Assembly (NCBI RefSeq): GCF_030232265.1 | Contig: NZ_JASPJK010000008.1 | Span: 1 to 64,000 of the forward strand | Direction of reading: 5' to 3' | Origin: Corynebacterium sp. MSK041 | GTDB lineage: Bacteria; Actinomycetota; Actinomycetes; Mycobacteriales; Mycobacteriaceae | Length of the DNA stretch: 64,000 nucleotides | In this document: in pieces, positions 57,928 through 64,000 of the stretch | Layout: each line of letters begins with the position of its first letter | Numbering within the stretch: the stretch's first letter is position 1 | Position numbers and translations under genes: made by a program | The notes under the pieces: generated by a model | The model's input: the letters and a program-made list of their open reading frames with translations, nothing else | The model's database searches: none | What the model was told of the DNA's origin: nothing

Positions 57928-58039
57928 GATTTCCCCCTTGTGGTGTGTTGTTGAAAGGTACGAACCCACATCTATCGTCTAGGGGCGACACGCCCTCCTC
58001 GTTGTGCGCGACAGCCTGTGGATAACCGTTCGAATGCGC

Positions 58040-58081
58040 AGTCCAGGGACTTTTGCTAAGCACGATCTGCGCAACTGGACT
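58040..58081. promoter_or_regulatory. Inverted repeat upstream of ldh
   Basis: AGTCCAG (58040-58046) is inverted as CTGGACT (58075-58081), about 95 bases before the ldh start. It may bind a carbon-source regulator; this is position-based only. Confidence 0.35.
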
Positions 58082-58173
58082 ACCGTCGAAAGCAAGGCCG
58101 TTACGGGCAATACCAGTGGCGCGACCGCATTCGACCTCAACCAAAGCCACACTTGAAAGGACAGACCTCCGCC

Positions 58174-59154
58174 ATGACAACCACGACGAGCAAACCCACC
58201 CCCGGCAACAAGATCGTGCTCATCGGCGCCGGTGACGTCGGCGTTGCCTACGCCTACGCCCTGGTGAACCAGGGATTGTGCGATCACCTGGCCATCATTG
58301 ACATCAATGAGGAAAAGACGTGGGGCCACGTGGAGGACCTCAACCACTCGGTGCCATGGTCTGGCCACAACACCCGCGTCACCGTGGGCACATACGAGGA
58401 CTGCCGCGATGCCGCAATGGTGGTCAACTGCGCTGGTGTTGCTCAGCGCCCAGGCGAAACGCGCCTGGACTTGGTGGCCCGTAACCTGAAGATCTTCAAG
58501 AGCATTGTGGACGAGGTCATGGCCCACGGCTTCAACGGCATCTTCCTCGTGGCCACCAACCCGGTGGATGTGCTGTCCTACGCCACCTGGAAGTTCTCCG
58601 GGCTGCCGTCGTCCCGCGTGATCGGTTCCGGCACCATTCTGGACACGGCACGCTACCGCCACTCACTCGGCGAGTACTTCGACATGAGCTCCACCTCCGT
58701 CCACGCCTACGTCATCGGCGAGCACGGCGATACGGAGCTGCCCGTCGTATCCACCGGCAGCGTCGCCGGCGTCCCTCTGCCGGAGAAACTCAAGAAGGCC
58801 GCGGAACACAACCCGGAAGCTTCCTCCGACATGACCACCATTTTTGAGGAAACCCGGGACGCTGCCTACAAGATCATCCAGGCCAAGGGGTCAACGTCCT
58901 ACGGTATCGGTGGTGGCCTTGCCCGCATCACCCGTGCTGTCCTGCGTAATGAGGACGTGGTGCTGCCGGTCAGTGCTCTGCTGGAAGGCCAGTACGGCCT
59001 CGAGGACATCTACATTGGCACCCCGGCTGTGATCAATCGCAACGGCATCCGCGATGTCGTCGAACTCACGCTCGACGAGACAGAGTCCAAGCAATTCCAG
59101 CACTCCGCAGAGGTACTGCGCCAGGTGATGGTGGACGGCGGGCTCGTCGGGTAG
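58174..59154 (+). CDS. ldh: L-lactate dehydrogenase
   Basis: A 326-residue NAD-dependent enzyme reducing pyruvate to lactate. The Rossmann loop is [14 protein letters not shown], the substrate loop QRPGETR has Arg92, the substrate Arg is in DTARYR (Arg160), and the catalytic His184 is in [10 protein letters not shown]. The coenzyme Asp is in AIIDIN. ATG 58174 follows GAAAGGAC. It is a single gene in the cargo region. Confidence 0.95.
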   Translation: MTTTTSKPTPGNKIVLIGAGDVGVAYAYALVNQGLCDHLAIIDINEEKTWGHVEDLNHSVPWSGHNTRVTVGTYEDCRDAAMVVNCAGVAQRPGETRLDLVARNLKIFKSIVDEVMAHGFNGIFLVATNPVDVLSYATWKFSGLPSSRVIGSGTILDTARYRHSLGEYFDMSSTSVHAYVIGEHGDTELPVVSTGSVAGVPLPEKLKKAAEHNPEASSDMTTIFEETRDAAYKIIQAKGSTSYGIGGGLARITRAVLRNEDVVLPVSALLEGQYGLEDIYIGTPAVINRNGIRDVVELTLDETESKQFQHSAEVLRQVMVDGGLVG

Positions 59155-59171
59155 CAGCCAGGGCGACATCA

Positions 59172-60041
59172 ATGCATTACGACGAGGCCCTGGACCGTGC
59201 AGGTTCCGCTACGGCCGAGGTCCTTGGAGCGCTAGCCACTGTCAAAGTGTTGCTCCAAGGTTTCATCCGCCCGTGCGCCGCGCGGTGGCCTGACGTACGG
59301 GCCGTGATCAACCATCTCGAGTACGACGAAGCGACGGGTCAGTTCTCTCTTCCGCAGGAGGCACGAGATCTGCTGGATCGTTTCGAGGACCAGTTTGATC
59401 AGGCCGAGGATAATGCGTGGCCCGAGGATCTGAATCCGCTTGATGGGCTGGCCATGGATGCTTTCATGGCCGTCCATAGGCTCATCCACAATACTGGGTA
59501 TTCCTGGGGCACCCTCGGCTTACTCCTATCCACCGACTGCGATGACTACCTGCATTTCATCCGCTTGTTTGCCTCCGCGCGGTGCCGGTTCACGGGCGAG
59601 ACTCTCCACTTCTCAGAAATCGGGGGCGTGGGAAATGTCTTCGTGTTTGAGGATTTTCTGCCTCCCACACTCGTGGCAGCTACAGGTCCGAAGGATGTTG
59701 CCCGCATGCTTATCGACGCTGCCTGGGTCGCCCCCAACACAGTCGACGTAAAGCATGAGCCTGGAGTGATCTCACTCACCGGTGATGTAGACACGATGCG
59801 GCACATCTACGAGGTGGCCATGCGAAACGAGGACACGGAAGCAACGATCCGAGCGCAGTCACCCTCCTTACCAGCAGATAAACGGGTGCGGTACGAGCCT
59901 GTCGTGGACTTCACCACCGAATGTCCGGTGCGTTTTCCGGATATTCTGGCCGCCATGGGTAACCCCGAGCCACAGCCCATGATCGATGATATGACTTGTG
60001 CAGGCATGCCTCCCAGGGTTTGCATGGCGTCGACGGCATAA
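59172..60041 (+). CDS. Unknown protein with a probably altered C-terminus
   Basis: A 289-residue soluble, acidic protein that I do not recognise. It has a helical first half and FHFSEIGG-like core segments (TLHFSEIGGVGNVFVFEDF). The last 35 or so residues run antisense through the 3' end of an ABC permease gene on the other strand, so the natural 3' end was probably lost. It begins 17 bases after ldh. Confidence 0.6.
   Translation: MHYDEALDRAGSATAEVLGALATVKVLLQGFIRPCAARWPDVRAVINHLEYDEATGQFSLPQEARDLLDRFEDQFDQAEDNAWPEDLNPLDGLAMDAFMAVHRLIHNTGYSWGTLGLLLSTDCDDYLHFIRLFASARCRFTGETLHFSEIGGVGNVFVFEDFLPPTLVAATGPKDVARMLIDAAWVAPNTVDVKHEPGVISLTGDVDTMRHIYEVAMRNEDTEATIRAQSPSLPADKRVRYEPVVDFTTECPVRFPDILAAMGNPEPQPMIDDMTCAGMPPRVCMASTA
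59708..59718 (+). repeat. 11-base motif, copy 18
   Basis: Exact copy inside the unknown gene at 59172, coding Leu-Ile-Asp. Confidence 0.9.
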
Positions 60042-60619
60042 CTCACCGGCATGGCTGCCGAAATCAATTCGAGTACACGTGGCATGTCCGCCCGTGGCAC
60101 GAGAAGCCCACACAGGAGGAACTGTGGAACCACCACCGCCGGAACGAACTGCACGATCTGGAATTCCGTGCGCGCAAATGCGGAGGAGGTGAGGCCTGCG
60201 GCGGTGCCCACCAAGGCGTCGAGAAGCGCGATGCCAAAGAAAGTGCCGAGAGACCCATCTACCTCTACGCCGAGCCATGCTACGCACACACCAACAGTGA
60301 TCAAGGTTTGCACGAGCGAGAGCAGGCTAAACGCCAACGCGTAACCTGCAATGAATGCGCCACGTGACACTGGCATGGTGAGCGTTCGCTCGAGCGTCCC
60401 GGAACGCCGCTCTCGCAGCGTTGTAATCGACGCAACCATGAACATCACCAAGAATGGAAACAGCGCGAAAATCGCGTGAGCGATGCGTCCGAACAACGGA
60501 GTATCAATGAGTATCCAATACAACAAAGCCATCAATAACGCCGGGACCACAAACACAAGCACGAGGGTTCGCGGTTCCCGTCTGCGCCACGATGCTGTCG
60601 CGGGTCGTGCGCATGACAT
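59807..60619 (-). pseudogene. ABC-2 type permease, C-terminally truncated
   Basis: A DrrB-like permease with five hydrophobic segments (VLVFVVPALLMALLYWIL, IFALFPFLVMFMVASI, FIAGYALAFSLLSLVQTLI, FGIALLDALVGTAAGLTS, VQFVPAVVVPQFLLCGLLV) and the loop ISAAMPVSYAVDAMQTL. The expected sixth helix is missing: after residue about 200 the frame runs antisense through the neighbouring gene. The start (60619 or 60625) lies inside the ATPase gene, about 115 bases before its stop. Most likely a decaying exporter subunit. Confidence 0.6.
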
Positions 60620-61235
60620 CCCCATCTCGCACGAAAAGCACCTGGTCGCAGTGCTCAGCTTCGTCGAGAATATGGCTGGAGATAATGAGTGTTGTGCCCT
60701 CTTCCGCCAGATCATGGAAGAGATTCCACAGTTGGCGCCGCAGCAACGGGTCAAGGCCGACAGTCGGCTCGTCTAGGATCAAGAGCTCCGGATACGGTAG
60801 TAGCGCCATCGCAAGACTCACCCGGCTGCGCTGTCCACCACTCAGATTTCCGCAGATGCTACCGACGTGGTTCTGCAAATCAAGCTTGTCGACGATCTCC
60901 TTGCACCGCCCCACCGGCAAGCCATAGATGCTGCGCACGTAGTCAAGATCCTCTCGGACAGTGAGATCGTCGAAAATACTCGCAGCTTGGGTCGCGTACG
61001 TCACCCGCGTCCGCAAATCGGGATGGCCTGCGGGCAGCCCAAGTACCCGCACCTCACCCTGGACATTGGCCTGGGTTCCCACGATCATGCGCATCAACGT
61101 GGTTTTGCCTGAGCCCGATGGCCCGACTAGTGCTGTCATCGATCCTCGCGGCAAGCTGAAAGTGGCACAGTCCACAATGCGGGCTGATGCACCTTCCATC
61201 ACTACGGCCGCGCTTTGGTTTTTCAGGTTACTCAT
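60504..61235 (-). CDS. ABC transporter ATP-binding protein (drug/antibiotic export type)
   Basis: A 243-residue ATPase with Walker A GPSGSGKTTL, Q-loop TYATQAASIFDD, signature LSGGQRSR, Walker B LLILDEPTVGLDP and switch ISSHILDEAEHCDQV. Past RDSIVAQTGTANPR the sequence no longer resembles the family's usual tail, and the coding region overlaps the permease by about 115 bases. It may still be folded, but its partner permease is damaged. Confidence 0.82.
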   Translation of the reverse strand: MSNLKNQSAAVVMEGASARIVDCATFSLPRGSMTALVGPSGSGKTTLMRMIVGTQANVQGEVRVLGLPAGHPDLRTRVTYATQAASIFDDLTVREDLDYVRSIYGLPVGRCKEIVDKLDLQNHVGSICGNLSGGQRSRVSLAMALLPYPELLILDEPTVGLDPLLRRQLWNLFHDLAEEGTTLIISSHILDEAEHCDQVLFVRDGDVMRTTRDSIVAQTGTANPRACVCGPGVIDGFVVLDTH

Positions 61236-61318
61236 AGCTTCACCTTTGAGCACAGAACAGTAACCTGACAAGTGTATTGAATAAAAGACACGGAAAGCCA
61301 CGCCGAAACGAAAGAAAC

Positions 61319-62011
61319 ATGGGAAACACAGACCTGATCATCCACAAACCTGACGCACCCCTGACCATGCCCGACCAAGAGCTGATCGAGGCCGTGGTCG
61401 CTGCCACCGACGGACCACAGGTATCAGATGAATACCTGGTGCAGCTACACAACCAGATCCTGCAGGATAACCGCGACCTCATCGACGACGGTCTCCTCTA
61501 CCCCGACAGGACTGGGCTTCGCGGCGAACGCTGCCTCGTCGTGGACGTATCGGACCATGTGGTCTCCTTGGTCATCAAGCGCCTATCACAGACAACTGCG
61601 GGAAAGGGGCTAGTAGTCGTCTCCGAGCTTGACGGCCTCGTATTCGCCTTCGGTGATGAAATTCCGGGCATGTCTATCCGCACAAACGAATGGGACATTG
61701 CCTGGGCTTCCCTCCGCGCACTGCCACAGTGGCTGGGCCGTACGACCCAGGAAATGATCTTTTACCATGACCATGGAAGCGACGCCGTGGACTTCCTCGT
61801 TGTCGAAGACACCAGCAAAGAACACAAGTTCATCCAAACGATCTACCGGCCCGCTATAGAGGCGTACCAGGTGGAGGTCCGCGACGGCGGCCCTGATGCC
61901 CACTACCAGGCAATGATCGCCAGTTACGACGAGACCCTCGCCACATTTGAAACGTGGATGGCTACCGGTGAACGCTTGCCGCAGGTTGGCTGGGCCCTCA
62001 TCGACATGTAA
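61319..62011 (+). CDS. Unknown soluble protein
   Basis: A 230-residue acidic protein without signal peptide or membrane segment. It has alternating strands and helices (RCLVVDVSDHVVSLVIKRL, GLVVVSELDGLVFAFGDEI) and a tail ending VGWALIDM. I do not recognise the family. It is divergent from the ABC ATPase; ATG 61319 is preceded by an AAAG-type site. It is the last cargo gene before rplE. Confidence 0.65.
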   Translation: MGNTDLIIHKPDAPLTMPDQELIEAVVAATDGPQVSDEYLVQLHNQILQDNRDLIDDGLLYPDRTGLRGERCLVVDVSDHVVSLVIKRLSQTTAGKGLVVVSELDGLVFAFGDEIPGMSIRTNEWDIAWASLRALPQWLGRTTQEMIFYHDHGSDAVDFLVVEDTSKEHKFIQTIYRPAIEAYQVEVRDGGPDAHYQAMIASYDETLATFETWMATGERLPQVGWALIDM

Positions 62012-62035
62012 CCGAAATCTTTTGGAAAGACGAAA

Positions 62036-62071
62036 CCCCCACCACCCAGCGGGAAGGCTGCGTGGTGGGGG
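62036..62071. terminator. Bidirectional terminator between the unknown gene and rplE
   Basis: CCCCCACCAC pairs with GTGGTGGGGG, with inner CAGC/GCTG, followed by TTTCG on the minus strand. It ends the rplN-rplX-rplE transcript. Confidence 0.82.
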
Positions 62072-62081
62072 CCAAGTGAGA

Positions 62082-62092
62082 CGTCGATAAGC
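62082..62092 (-). repeat. 11-base motif, copy 19
   Basis: Exact intergenic copy between the bidirectional terminator and the rplE stop. Confidence 0.9.
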
Positions 62093-62098
62093 AAAAGC

Positions 62099-62680
62099 TT
62101 ATGGGCGCTGCATCTTGCCACCCTTGTCCTTGAACGGGAAGCCGAAGTGGCGCAGGAGCGCGCGGCCTTCCTCGTCGTTGACAGCGGTGGTGACAACGGT
62201 GATGTCCATACCGCGCGGACGGTCGATCTTGTCCACGTCGATCTCGTAGAACATGGTCTGCTCAGACAGGCCGAAGGTGTAGTTGCCGTTGCCGTCGAAC
62301 TGCTTGTCGGACAGGCCACGGAAGTCACGAATACGCGGGAGAGCAACCGTCAGCAGACGGTCGAGGAACTCCCACATACGGTCGCCGCGGAGGGTGACTT
62401 TCGCGCCGATCGGCATGCCTTCGCGCAGCTTGAAGTTAGCAATCGAGGTCTTCGCACGACGCAGCTGCGGCTTCTGACCGGTGATGGCGGTGAGGTCCTC
62501 GAGGGCACCGTTGATCACCTTGGAGTCACGAGCAGCGTCGCCGACACCCATGTTGACCACGATCTTGGTCAGACCCGGGATCTGCATGACGTTGTCGTAG
62601 CCGAACTCCTCAGAGAGCTTGCCACGGATTTCGTCCTTGTAGCGCGTCTTCAAACGCGGGGTGTAGTTAGCCTCGCTCAT
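62099..62680 (-). CDS. rplE: 50S ribosomal protein L5
   Basis: A 193-residue L5 with [29 protein letters not shown] and FPEIDVDK-like [18 protein letters not shown]. It carries 5S rRNA into the large subunit. It shares one base with rplX. The operon ends here, split from rpsH by 8 kb. Confidence 0.97.
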   Translation of the reverse strand: MSEANYTPRLKTRYKDEIRGKLSEEFGYDNVMQIPGLTKIVVNMGVGDAARDSKVINGALEDLTAITGQKPQLRRAKTSIANFKLREGMPIGAKVTLRGDRMWEFLDRLLTVALPRIRDFRGLSDKQFDGNGNYTFGLSEQTMFYEIDVDKIDRPRGMDITVVTTAVNDEEGRALLRHFGFPFKDKGGKMQRP

Positions 62681-62994
62681 TAGATGTCCTTCCCGTTCGA
62701 CTTGGCCACGCGGACCTTCTTGCCGTTCTCATCGAAGCGGTAGCCCACACGGGTCGGGTTGCCATCGGAGTCAACGAGCATCACGTTGGACACGTGGATC
62801 GCTGCTTCCTGGGTAACAATGCCGCCGGACTCAGCGCCGCGCTCATTGTAGGAGTTGGCCACGTGCTTCTTCACACGGTTGACGCCCTCAACGAGGACGC
62901 GGTCGCGCTTCGGGTAAGCCTCAATGACGCGACCCTGCGCGCCCTTGTCCTTACCAGCGATGACCTGGACCATATCGCCCTTCTTGATCTTCAA
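62680..62994 (-). CDS. rplX: 50S ribosomal protein L24
   Basis: A 104-residue L24 with the KOW segment [21 protein letters not shown] and [11 protein letters not shown]. It is an assembly initiator of the 50S subunit. It directly abuts rplN. Confidence 0.97.
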   Translation of the reverse strand: MKIKKGDMVQVIAGKDKGAQGRVIEAYPKRDRVLVEGVNRVKKHVANSYNERGAESGGIVTQEAAIHVSNVMLVDSDGNPTRVGYRFDENGKKVRVAKSNGKDI

Positions 62995-63363
62995 CTAGAT
63001 CACCTCCGGAGCGAGAGAAACAATCTTCATGAACTTCTTGTCGCGCAGCTCGCGTGCCACCGGGCCGAAGATGCGGGTACCGCGCGGCTCGGTGTCGTTC
63101 TTGATCAGAACTGCAGCGTTCTCATCGAAGGAGATGTAGGAGCCGTCCGGGCGACGGGTTTCCTTCTTTGCGCGCACCACAACAGCGCGAACAATTTCGC
63201 CTTCCTTGACGTTGCCGCCGGGGGCAGCTTCCTTCACGGTGGCGACAATCGTGTCGCCGATACCGGCGAAGCGTCGAACAGAACCGCCGAGCACCTGGAT
63301 GCACAGAATTTCGCGTGCACCAGTGTTGTCGGCGACCTTCAGACGCGATTCTTTCTGAATCAC
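62995..63363 (-). CDS. rplN: 50S ribosomal protein L14
   Basis: A 122-residue L14. The GTG at 63363 gives [20 protein letters not shown], the usual start, with AGGAGA upstream; the ATG eight codons earlier is not needed. The C-terminus [18 protein letters not shown] is intact. It heads the rplN-rplX-rplE unit. Confidence 0.96.
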   Translation of the reverse strand: MIQKESRLKVADNTGAREILCIQVLGGSVRRFAGIGDTIVATVKEAAPGGNVKEGEIVRAVVVRAKKETRRPDGSYISFDENAAVLIKNDTEPRGTRIFGPVARELRDKKFMKIVSLAPEVI

Positions 63364-63441
63364 TTTTGGTCTCCTGACCTGGATCAATGTGCGCCAGATT
63401 TCCGTCCTGTACGCACGTGGTCAATGTCTTTGTGCCTTTTC

Positions 63442-63452
63442 GCTTATCGACG
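63442..63452 (+). repeat. 11-base motif, copy 20
   Basis: Exact intergenic copy in the rplN upstream region. Confidence 0.9.
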
Positions 63453-63612
63453 AACAGTGGAACCCACCGTCGAAGGGTCTCGCAGCTTCAACTCGGAAAC
63501 GCGCATCCGCTACGACCAGCGTTTAGACAACTGTGGTATTAAACCACGCTCCCCCTGGTAAACCCAAATCCATGCTGGTTCGCCTAGGTTTTCGGAGTGC
63601 GAAAAAGAAAAA

Positions 63613-63652
63613 CACCATCCCCCATGGCCTGTTCAGGCCTTAAGGGATGGTG
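63613..63652 (-). terminator. Terminator after the small secreted protein gene
   Basis: CACCATCCC pairs with GGGATGGTG, with an inner AGGCC/GGCCT stem, followed by TTTTTCTTTTTC on the minus strand. A strong intrinsic terminator. Confidence 0.9.
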
Positions 63653-63669
63653 CTGTTTCTGTTTTTAAT

Positions 63670-63933
63670 TTAGGAGCTGGATGCTGCGATGGTGCCGGCG
63701 GTGAGAACGCCAGTTACAGCAAGGAGGCTCAGGATGCTCGGAATGAGACCAACTGCAGACAGGGCTGCGGGGACGAGCAGTGCGTTCGGGCCCTGCGGAC
63801 CACCGATCTTGCGCAGCTCATTCATCACCTGGTTGAGCGGCTCCGGGTAGGTCTGAGCCTGAGCGGGAGCGGTGACGCCAGCGGTGATGGCAGTAGCGGC
63901 CAGCGAAGCGGCAATGAAACGACGAATCTTCAT
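63670..63933 (-). CDS. Small secreted protein
   Basis: An 87-residue protein with a Sec signal peptide (MKIRRFIAASLAATAITAG...), cleavage likely after AQA near residue 26. The mature part of about 60 residues has an amphipathic start (YPEPLNQVMNELRKIGG) and a hydrophobic C-terminal stretch (VGLIPSILSLLAVTGVLTAGTIAA). I do not recognise it; it may be a small pore- or wall-associated peptide. Confidence 0.72.
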   Translation of the reverse strand: MKIRRFIAASLAATAITAGVTAPAQAQTYPEPLNQVMNELRKIGGPQGPNALLVPAALSAVGLIPSILSLLAVTGVLTAGTIAASSS

Positions 63934-63972
63934 GTCTTATTTCCTTAAACTCTGTATTAACCGACTGGCGGC

Positions 63973-64000
63973 TTACTTCTTGATGGCTGCGTTAATGATG
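63973..64000 (-). CDS. 3' end of a gene cut by the window edge
   Basis: The minus strand reads ...IINAAIKK followed by TAA, 39 bases upstream of the small secreted gene. It may be a related small gene in tandem; too little is visible to identify it. Confidence 0.35.

Larger units (their letters stand above)
63364..63669. other. Intergenic region upstream of rplN
   Basis: About 300 bases holding the rplN leader and promoter, a copy of the 11-base motif (63442-63452) and the terminator of the small secreted gene (63613-63652). No gene seen. Confidence 0.6.

Noticed and set aside
58017..58025. TGTGGATAA, a perfect DnaA box
   Set aside because: It is single, with no cluster, AT-rich unwinding region or dnaA/dnaN context, so not an origin.

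Overview
The window is high-GC chromosomal DNA from a Corynebacterium. The gene order is what one expects there: a split spc ribosomal operon (rplN-rplX-rplE, then cargo genes, then rpsH onward), secY-adk-map, infA-rpsM-rpsK-rpsD-rpoA-rplQ-truA, a compact ESX/type VII secretion locus, rplM-rpsI-glmM, glmS-alr-tsaE-tsaB-rimI-tsaD, groES-groEL, a whcB-like WhiB gene, sigD-rsdA, guaB-guaB3, guaA and an esrISR-like three-component envelope-stress system. Many genes have a -10 hexamer 6-9 bases before the start codon, the leaderless style common in this genus. I did not assign a species.

Region by region: 79-2379 is the imuA/imuB mutasome pair with a sigma-A promoter and a LexA box. 2402-5396 is a LiaFSR-like system (esrR, esrS, divergent esrI). 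5426-6997 is guaA. 7040-11146 holds an EamA exporter, a DtxR/MntR-type regulator and a manganese-type ABC importer with a palindromic operator candidate. 11304-14068 is guaB3 and guaB. 14197-16558 holds a DUF5319-like gene, rsdA, sigD and whcB. 16698-17807 is an HNH endonuclease gene. 17860-19783 is groEL and groES with a CIRCE element. 20488-27383 contains the t6A genes (tsaD, rimI, tsaB, tsaE), alr, a membrane protein and glmS. 27477-28304 is an alpha/beta-hydrolase-like gene. 28330-30207 is a cluster of three probable ESX-linked genes. 30328-32764 is glmM, rpsI and rplM. 33151-42514 is the ESX core (two WXG100 proteins, an Rv3446c-type protein, EccC, EccD, mycosin, EccB). 42614-54034 is truA and the ribosomal/RNA polymerase/secY block. 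54484-62011 is accessory cargo inside the split spc operon: a GH1 glycosidase, a sugar-type MFS carrier, a DUF2786 gene, lactate dehydrogenase, a degraded ABC-2 exporter and two unknown genes. 62099-63363 is rplE, rplX and rplN, followed by a small secreted protein.

The most unusual signal is not a gene. The 11-mer GCTTATCGACG occurs 19 times exactly, on either strand, plus one 10-base copy. Chance expectation is about 0.03 in 64 kb. Copies lie in intergenic DNA and inside unrelated genes, with no strand bias (11 versus 9) and always in the one codon register that avoids stops and rare codons. This resembles a genome-wide non-oriented DNA motif such as an uptake-sequence-like signal. A second signal is a 31-base bipartite element with fixed spacing, present three times. 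Two copies sit upstream of ESX-related genes in the orientation of an ECF-sigma promoter.
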